Positions 58,644 to 64,000 of a stretch of DNA of 64,000 nt are shown here, piece by piece (positions within the stretch are counted from its first letter, which is position 1; each line of letters opens with the position of its first letter). The notes under the pieces are model-generated. The model saw only the letters and a list, made by a program, of their open reading frames with translations, searched no databases and was not told the origin of the DNA. Origin of the DNA: Dyella sp. ASV21 (GTDB lineage: Bacteria > Pseudomonadota > Gammaproteobacteria > Xanthomonadales > Rhodanobacteraceae); NCBI RefSeq assembly GCF_016428975.1, contig NZ_JAELTT010000007.1, forward strand, positions 1-64,000, written 5' to 3'. The translations under genes were made by a program, and so were the position numbers.

Positions 58644-58970
58644 TTAGGTGCGCAACTCACCAGATACATACTCGACGAGCTCTTCGGTGTTCTTGACAAA
58701 CGCCGCCTCCAAATCGATGCCACACTTATTTGCCAGAACCATGATCGACCACAGGCAGTCCGACAATTCATGACCAAGCTTGGCTTTGCAGTCATCAATA
58801 TCTCGGATACCCGCGTTTGCCTGGATCAGTTTCGCCAGATCGCCCACGTCCCCCACGAAGCCAAGCGCGAGTTCTGTGGTGGTCCAGATGCGCCCCCATC
58901 GCTTGATCTCCAGCTGTTCATAGAGATCGTTTAGCTGTAGCGCTGACTTTTCAAGATCACTGAATTTCAT
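58644..58970 (-). CDS. MazG-like nucleotide pyrophosphohydrolase
   Basis: This 108-residue protein fits the all-alpha NTP pyrophosphohydrolase fold. A first helix (LQLNDLYEQLE) is followed by a motif where MazG has ExxE; here it reads LGFVGDVGDL, so one acidic ligand is replaced by Val. The second motif HELSDCLWSIMVLANKCGIDL keeps the E-x-x-D pair and the family ending. It probably hydrolyses a nucleoside triphosphate with reduced or altered metal binding. Phage and accessory regions often carry such genes. The ATG at 58970 has AGGTG eight bases upstream. Confidence 0.75.
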   Translation of the reverse strand: MKFSDLEKSALQLNDLYEQLEIKRWGRIWTTTELALGFVGDVGDLAKLIQANAGIRDIDDCKAKLGHELSDCLWSIMVLANKCGIDLEAAFVKNTEELVEYVSGELRT

Positions 58971-59291
58971 GTTGATGGCACCTGACACTGATCATACGGC
59001 GCGGTGACGGCAGCGCCCCTGTACGCGTTTGCCTAGCTTGGTCACTCAATCATGGGCGTTGCCGAGCAGCCTCTTCCCGGGTGATAGGTTTGCCGCGCGC
59101 CCGAAACACACCGTAATCAAGGGAACGATAGTCACCTACTGAAGCCACGTCTTCTACAGCGACTGGCTTGGCGCCACGTGTAATGTTCCGGCAGTTGCAA
59201 ACCGTAGCGCTGAAACGGCGATGTGTCGCCCTATGTGCCGCACTGGAACCACGCTCTCCCAGGCAGCCCCGGGGAAATGCGCACCGGCAGC
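58971..59291. other. intergenic region with a possible gene fragment
   Basis: This 321-bp gap has no confident gene. On the minus strand a frame ending at 59050 reads protein-like near its end (SVGDYRSLDYGVFRARGKP, then ITREEAARQRP), but it has no good start and is open only to about 59250. It may be the tail of a decayed gene. Confidence 0.3.
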
Positions 59292-60872
59292 CTACGGCGC
59301 GCCCTCTGGCAGGCTTCCCGCGCTCGCCTCCAATGCCTCGCGCACGGTGCGCAGCAGCTTCTGGGTCGAGATCGGTTTGTCGATCAGGTAGAGATGTTCC
59401 ATCACCGGCAGCTCATCCATGTCGGGCGGTGCATCTGGCCGTGCCAGCAATAGCACGGCCCGGCGATAGCCATGATCGAACAGCGCGGCAAGAGTACGCA
59501 CGCCCGTGAACAGGTTCATGTCGGCGTCCAGCACGACCAGATCCGGCACGCCTTGCGCCTCGATCCATTGCAGTGCCGCCGTACCGCTTTGGCTGGCGTG
59601 GGCCTGGTAACCCCAGGAGTCGAGCGTATCGACCAGCAGCGAGAGCTGGCCGGCTTCTTCCACCACCACCAGTACACGCTCGGCTTCGCCTTGCAGGTTA
59701 TCGCTCTCGTCCTGCTCGCTGGCCTCGGCGCCGCGGTCCAGCAGGGGAATATACAGATGGAACTGGGTGCCGCGGCCCGGCTGGCTATCCACCCGCATGA
59801 CACCGCCGTGCGCGGTAACGATGCGCTTGCAGGAGATCAGGCCCAGGCCGGTGCCGGTTTCCTTGGTGGTGTAGAAGGGTTCGAACATGTGTCGTAACGC
59901 GTCCTCGTCCATGCCGGTGCCGGTGTCGGCCACGGTCAGACACAGGTAGCTGCCTTCTTCGGCCTCTTCGTCGCCGACAAAGAAGGTGTCGTCGAGCACT
60001 TTCACGCTCGTTTCAATGCGCAGCTCGCCGCCCTCGGGCATGGCCTGGATCGCGTTGAGACTGAGGTTGAGCAGGCACTGCTGCAATTCGGTGTGGTTGC
60101 CGTCGAAGGTCAGTTCGGGATCGCTCGCGGACAAATGCAGCGTGACCGAACGCGGCACGCTGCCTTGCAGCAGCAGGTTCAGCGCCTCCAGCAACGCGCC
60201 CACGCGCACCTGTTCCGCGCGGCGCGCGCCACGTGCGAACGACAACATGGATTGCACCATGTCCAGGCCGCGCTTGCCGCAGTCGCGCACCAGGCGGCCC
60301 AGGCGCGGATCTTCCTGGTAGTCCTGCAGGCTGTCGCCGGCCAGCAGCAGCGGTTGCAACAGGTTGCGCAAATCGTGGCTGAGTCCGCCGGCCAGCATGG
60401 CGAGGCTTTCGAAGCGCTGCGCGCGAATCAGTTCGGTCTCGGCGCGGCGACGAGCGCGTTGCGCTTCGGCTTCGCGTAGTGCGCGACGCACGGCCGAGGC
60501 CAGTCGCGCGGGGTTCTGCTTGAGTATGTAGTCGGTAGCGCCGTTACGCAGTGCCTCGATGGCGGCTTCCTCGCCCAGCGTGGCGGAGACGAAGATAAAG
60601 GGCAGATCCTGGTCGCGCTCGCGCAATAGTTCCAGGGCGCGCTGGCCGGAAAAGCCGGGCATGCTGAGGTCGGACAACACGATATGCGGGCGAAAGCCTT
60701 CCAGGGCGGAGAGAAATTCCGGCTCCGCGTCGACCAGATGCACGTCGTAGTCGATGGCATCCGCGTCGAGCTCTGACAGCACCAGCTCCGCATCGAGTTG
60801 GCTGTCCTCGATCTGCAGTACGCGAATTTTCGGAAGTACCCGGTGTTGCCTGTCCACTTTCTGCGACTCCAT
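59292..60872 (-). CDS. hybrid sensor kinase REC-HisKA-HATPase-REC
   Basis: This 526-residue cytosolic protein has no membrane segment. It has a receiver domain (about 18-135, acceptor Asp68 in LSDLSMPG), a dimerisation and phosphorylation helix with His166 in SHDLRN, an ATPase domain (N-box [11 protein letters not shown]-box ADTGTGM, then TGTGLGL), and a second receiver (about 400-515, acceptor Asp449, Lys in IDKPIS). In the second receiver the usual acidic pair is Glu-Glu. It can receive phosphate from another kinase, autophosphorylate, and pass phosphate on. I chose the ATG at 60872, since AGGA is eight bases upstream. It follows the response regulator gene by 30 bp. Confidence 0.88.
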   Translation of the reverse strand: MESQKVDRQHRVLPKIRVLQIEDSQLDAELVLSELDADAIDYDVHLVDAEPEFLSALEGFRPHIVLSDLSMPGFSGQRALELLRERDQDLPFIFVSATLGEEAAIEALRNGATDYILKQNPARLASAVRRALREAEAQRARRRAETELIRAQRFESLAMLAGGLSHDLRNLLQPLLLAGDSLQDYQEDPRLGRLVRDCGKRGLDMVQSMLSFARGARRAEQVRVGALLEALNLLLQGSVPRSVTLHLSASDPELTFDGNHTELQQCLLNLSLNAIQAMPEGGELRIETSVKVLDDTFFVGDEEAEEGSYLCLTVADTGTGMDEDALRHMFEPFYTTKETGTGLGLISCKRIVTAHGGVMRVDSQPGRGTQFHLYIPLLDRGAEASEQDESDNLQGEAERVLVVVEEAGQLSLLVDTLDSWGYQAHASQSGTAALQWIEAQGVPDLVVLDADMNLFTGVRTLAALFDHGYRRAVLLLARPDAPPDMDELPVMEHLYLIDKPISTQKLLRTVREALEASAGSLPEGAP

Positions 60873-60902
60873 CGTGAGCATCCTGCCCGGTCGTTGCGCG
60901 GC

Positions 60903-61343
60903 TTATTCGGGCGCCTGGTTCAACACAGCCCAGAACTGTCCAACTGTGCGCACCGCTTCAAAAAACTGTTCCACGTCGACGGGTTTGATCACGTAGGCGT
61001 TGGCACCGATATCCCAGCTGCGTGCCAGGTCGCTCTCTTCGCGCGAGGAGGAAAGAATCACTACCGGCACGCGACGGAAACGATCGTCCGCGCGCAATTG
61101 GGTAAGCACTTCCAGGCCGCTCATGCGCGGCATTTTGATATCCAGCAATACCACGGCGGGATCGATCGGTTCGCGCCCGGCCCATTCGCCTCGACAATAG
61201 AGGTAGTCCAGGCAATCCACACCGTCTTCCAGGTGCACCACGGGGTTGGCGAGGTTGGCTTCAGCAAGCGCATCCATCGCCATTTCGGCATCCGCAAGAC
61301 TGTCCTCGACGAGCAAGATGGCTCGTATATCGCGATGGTTCAT
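60903..61343 (-). CDS. single-domain response regulator, Rcp1-like
   Basis: This 146-residue protein is a lone receiver domain without output. The acidic pocket is in VEDSLAD, the acceptor is Asp68 in LLDIKMP, and the signalling Lys is in VIKPVD. The long loop and final helix are like the Rcp1 regulators that pair with phytochrome-type kinases. It overlaps the upstream kinase by ATGA, so the two are translationally coupled, and is followed by the hybrid kinase. It is likely the phosphate shuttle of this set. Confidence 0.9.
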   Translation of the reverse strand: MNHRDIRAILLVEDSLADAEMAMDALAEANLANPVVHLEDGVDCLDYLYCRGEWAGREPIDPAVVLLDIKMPRMSGLEVLTQLRADDRFRRVPVVILSSSREESDLARSWDIGANAYVIKPVDVEQFFEAVRTVGQFWAVLNQAPE

Positions 61344-63124
61344 AACCGCCTCTGCGCAAAGCTTTCCGCCAGATCGGATGCGGGCAGCGTGAAATGGAAG
61401 CGTGCTCCCATCCCGGGCACGGCATCGGCCCAGACGCGCCCGCCGTGACGGGTAATGATACGCCGCACATTGGCCAGGCCAATGCCATTTCCCGGAAATT
61501 CGGAAGCGCGATGCAGTCGCTGGAACACGCCGAACAGCTTGCCGGCGTATTGCATGTCAAAGCCGGCGCCGTTGTCGTTCACTACAAACTCGTAACTGCC
61601 ATCGCGGTGGCGCTGCACTTCCACGTCGATGCGCGCCACTTCGCACTTGCCGGTGTACTTGACCGCGTTGCCGAGCAGGTTCTGCCACACGGTACGCAAC
61701 ATGTTCTCATCGCCGATCACGATCGGCAGCGGCGCGATGGACCACACGATATGGCGGCCATGTGCATCGATCTCGGCGAGCACGCGCGCTTCGTCCGCCA
61801 GCGATTGCATATCTACCGGCTGGAGGCGTAGCGCACCGCGACCCAGGCGGGAGAACACCAGCAGATCCTCGATCAACAAGGCCATGCGTCGGGAGGCGTC
61901 GTTGATCACTTCGATGTAATGGCGTGAGCGTTCGTCCGCGCCCTCGCCCAGGTGTTGCTGCAACTTGCCAGCAAAGCCGCTGATGTGGCGCAGCGGCGCG
62001 CGCAGGTCATGCGAGACCGAATAGCTGAAGGCTTCCAGTTCTCGGTTCACATCGGAGACCTGCTCAACCTTGCCCTCGAGCTGGCGGTTGAGCTCCTTCA
62101 CCTGCTGCTCCACCAGGGCGCGCGCGGTCACGTCGCTGAGCGTAATCAGCAGCACGGGATCGCCGCCGCCATCCTGTTCCAGGCGGCGGGCGTTGATCAC
62201 CACGTGACGGTCCACGCCATCCACGGTGCGCTGGACCAGTTCGTAATCCCACAGCTCGCGATCCAGCAATAGCACGTCGTTGAGACGTTGCAGCAAGGCG
62301 CTGTCGGTCCAGGCGCCGTCGCCGATCTCGGTTAGCGGCATCGATTGGCGGAAATCGGGTGGCAAGCCATAGAGCTCGCCAAAGGCGGCGTTCACCAGCA
62401 AGGTGCCCAGGCTGGCGTCCAGCAAGGCAATCGGCTCGCGCACGGCCTGCACGATCAATTGCGAGCGCTGCACGGCCTGCCCTTCGCGTACCTCGGCCAT
62501 CAGGCGACGACTGATCTGGCGCTCGGAGACGATCACCACGATGGTAAGCAGCACCACCTGCGCAATGGCGGTGATGGCCAAGGCCAGGCTGCTGTTGAAG
62601 GCCTCGCGGGAGGCTTCATCGCGACGCTGCAGCAGCACGCTGTTCTCGTTGCGCACGATGCCATCGATGAGGTCGTCCATCTTGAACAGCGCGCCGGAGT
62701 CGCGCATGGCCTCGACCGCGCCCTGCGGGTCGCCATGCTCATGGCGCAGCACCGCCTGGCCACTGAGCGCCATGCGCCCATTGACGGTGGCATTGAGCGA
62801 ACCGATCAGGGCTTGCTGGTCGGGGCTATCGCGCGTCATGTCGCGCAGCTGCGCGAGCAGGCCGGGCACCTCATGTTCGGCGCGGGCGGCCCGCATGCGT
62901 ACCTGCGGGTCGGTGTCGCCGTGGATCAGGCGGTAAATGGCCGCTTCGCTGTCGCGGGTGACATAGGCGATGCGATAGGTCAGCGATTTGACTTCGGACG
63001 AGTGCGTGACGCGCTCGTTGGCGCTGATGGCTTCTGCCGCGCCACTGCGCGTGACGATGTAGGGCAGCGCCACAATAACGAGCACGGCGGCCAATAGGCC
63101 ACCGAGTCGCCAGCGCAAGGCCAT
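61340..63124 (-). CDS. membrane sensor histidine kinase with periplasmic sensor and PAS domain
   Basis: This 594-residue kinase has a first helix (about 8-26), a periplasmic helical domain (about 27-180) of CHASE3-like pattern, a second helix (about 183-203), a PAS domain (about 220-330), a short coil, the phospho-acceptor His372 in FSYSVSHDLRAP and the ATPase domain (NLLGNAVKYTG, DNGAGFDM, GNGIGLANVRRI). The ATPase region is close to phytochrome-like kinases that signal through Rcp1-type regulators. The start at 63124 has GAGGGA five bases upstream; ATGs at 63190 and 63136 lack a good site. It begins a three-gene set with a lone receiver and a hybrid kinase. Confidence 0.88.
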   Translation of the reverse strand: MALRWRLGGLLAAVLVIVALPYIVTRSGAAEAISANERVTHSSEVKSLTYRIAYVTRDSEAAIYRLIHGDTDPQVRMRAARAEHEVPGLLAQLRDMTRDSPDQQALIGSLNATVNGRMALSGQAVLRHEHGDPQGAVEAMRDSGALFKMDDLIDGIVRNENSVLLQRRDEASREAFNSSLALAITAIAQVVLLTIVVIVSERQISRRLMAEVREGQAVQRSQLIVQAVREPIALLDASLGTLLVNAAFGELYGLPPDFRQSMPLTEIGDGAWTDSALLQRLNDVLLLDRELWDYELVQRTVDGVDRHVVINARRLEQDGGGDPVLLITLSDVTARALVEQQVKELNRQLEGKVEQVSDVNRELEAFSYSVSHDLRAPLRHISGFAGKLQQHLGEGADERSRHYIEVINDASRRMALLIEDLLVFSRLGRGALRLQPVDMQSLADEARVLAEIDAHGRHIVWSIAPLPIVIGDENMLRTVWQNLLGNAVKYTGKCEVARIDVEVQRHRDGSYEFVVNDNGAGFDMQYAGKLFGVFQRLHRASEFPGNGIGLANVRRIITRHGGRVWADAVPGMGARFHFTLPASDLAESFAQRRL

Positions 63125-63312
63125 GCGATCCCTCATGGCTGGCCGGAGTGTCGACGCTAATTTCCAGTGTGAGCGCAACATGTCCGGCATAGTTGCAGAA
63201 TCACCTGGGCAATTGCCACCTTCCTGCCTCGGCTTTTTCCTAGGCCTTTAGTAAGCGCCCGCCGAGGGCGCGCGTTCTGCGCGCCATGTCACGGCAAGCG
63301 TCGCATCGGGCC

Positions 63313-64000
63313 TCAGAACCCGCCCTCGCTCATGGAGGAAGGACGGCTGCCGGGCTGCTGGCCCCAGGCCTGGTTGGGCTCGGCCTGCATGGTGAAGTGC
63401 AGTTCGCCACCCGCCAGGATCTCGCCATGGCGCAGGAACACGCGATCGAGCGGTTTGCCGTTGAGGGTGACACTGCCCACGTACGGGTGGCTGCCATCGA
63501 GGGGCGAGGCGGTCACCGTGAAGGACTTGCCGTTAGGCAGGTGCAAGGTGGCACGGGACACGAACGGGCGACCGATAGCGTATTCGTCGCTGGCCGGCGT
63601 CACCGGGTAGAAGCCCAGCGCGGTAAAGATGTACCAGGCCGACATCTGCCCCAGATCGTCGTTGCCGGCCAGCCCATCGGGCCGGGCGGCGTACTGGGTG
63701 TCCATGATCTGCTTGAGGCGCTTCTGGGTTTGCCAGGGGGCACCCGCGTAGTCATACAGATACGCCAGGTGATGGCTGGGTTCGTTGCCATGGGCATACC
63801 AGCCGATCAGGCCGGTGATGTCTTCGACATGGGCGAAGCGCGCCGGGTCGACCTTGGCATCGAACACGCTGTCCAGCTTGGTTACAAAGGCGGCGTCGCC
63901 CCCCAAGGCCTTGACCAGCGCGGCGACGTCCTGCGGCACGTACCAGGAGTATTGCCAGGCGTTGCCTTCGGTGTAATCGGTGCCGTAGCCGGCGGCGTCC
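63313..64000 (-). CDS. GH92 family alpha-mannosidase, C-terminal part
   Basis: The window holds the last 228 or so codons; the start lies beyond the right edge. The segment matches the C-terminal half of GH92 enzymes: EGNAWQYSWYVPQD near the edge, then HGNEPSHHLAYLYDYAG with the calcium- and mannose-site residues, GNDDLGQMSAWYIFTALGFYP with the catalytic Asp pair, and a final beta-sandwich. These are exo-acting, calcium-dependent mannosidases that trim high-mannose glycans, usually exported. Its stop is at 63313. It is on the same strand as the kinase set but 188 bp upstream of it. Confidence 0.9.
   Translation of the reverse strand, partial: DAAGYGTDYTEGNAWQYSWYVPQDVAALVKALGGDAAFVTKLDSVFDAKVDPARFAHVEDITGLIGWYAHGNEPSHHLAYLYDYAGAPWQTQKRLKQIMDTQYAARPDGLAGNDDLGQMSAWYIFTALGFYPVTPASDEYAIGRPFVSRATLHLPNGKSFTVTASPLDGSHPYVGSVTLNGKPLDRVFLRHGEILAGGELHFTMQAEPNQAWGQQPGSRPSSMSEGGF

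Overview
This is a high-GC chromosomal window that looks like a gammaproteobacterium of the Xanthomonadales, most likely Rhodanobacteraceae (Dyella, Luteibacter or Rhodanobacter type). The lineage call is an inference. It rests on a MurD2/MurL pair (the alternative D-glutamate route described in Xanthomonas), a fused aspartate kinase/diaminopimelate decarboxylase typical of this order, short REP-like hairpins, and many TonB, outer-membrane and secreted-hydrolase genes. I saw no rRNA, tRNA, CRISPR array, integrase or complete insertion sequence.

Layout. 1-6.2 kb (minus strand): start of murD2, murL, a DUF559 nuclease remnant between repeat elements, the LysC-LysA fusion and class I fumarase. 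6.7-16 kb (plus): secreted sedolisin protease, an amino-acid permease, a molybdenum hydroxylase pair whose two subunits both lack residues normally essential, a type Vd patatin autotransporter and a lipoprotein. 16-19 kb (minus): two tandem paralogous membrane-anchored proline-rich proteins with a shared C-terminal domain I do not recognise. 19.3-29.3 kb: EF-G-like GTPase, Gre-family factor, cupin, SET methyltransferase, acyl-CoA dehydrogenase, acetyltransferase, DUF899, SnoaL-like, SapC and HNH proteins. 29.4-40.2 kb: dxs, an HpnN-like RND transporter, a TonB-dependent receptor, prmC, a cyclic-nucleotide-domain/FAD reductase fusion and a LysR regulator.

40.2-46 kb holds the most coherent system: a LysR regulator divergent from a tight six-gene operon of ACAD10/11-type acyl-CoA dehydrogenase, aminoglycoside-phosphotransferase-type kinase, histidine phosphatase, two short-chain dehydrogenases and a CurA-like reductase. 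By analogy with ACAD10/ACAD11 and the Pseudomonas LvaA/LvaC pair it probably degrades hydroxylated acyl-CoAs through a phosphorylated intermediate.

46-56.4 kb: a 1369-residue membrane protein of unknown function, an M1 aminopeptidase, oxyR, a conserved membrane-anchored protein, msrA, apt and a DUF2007 protein. 56.6-59.3 kb is a lower-GC patch with small unrecognised genes, a TonB-C-like secreted protein, a cysteine-rich protein and a MazG-like protein. 59.3-63.1 kb (minus) is a three-gene phosphorelay of membrane kinase, single-domain regulator and REC-kinase-REC hybrid. The window ends inside a GH92 alpha-mannosidase.
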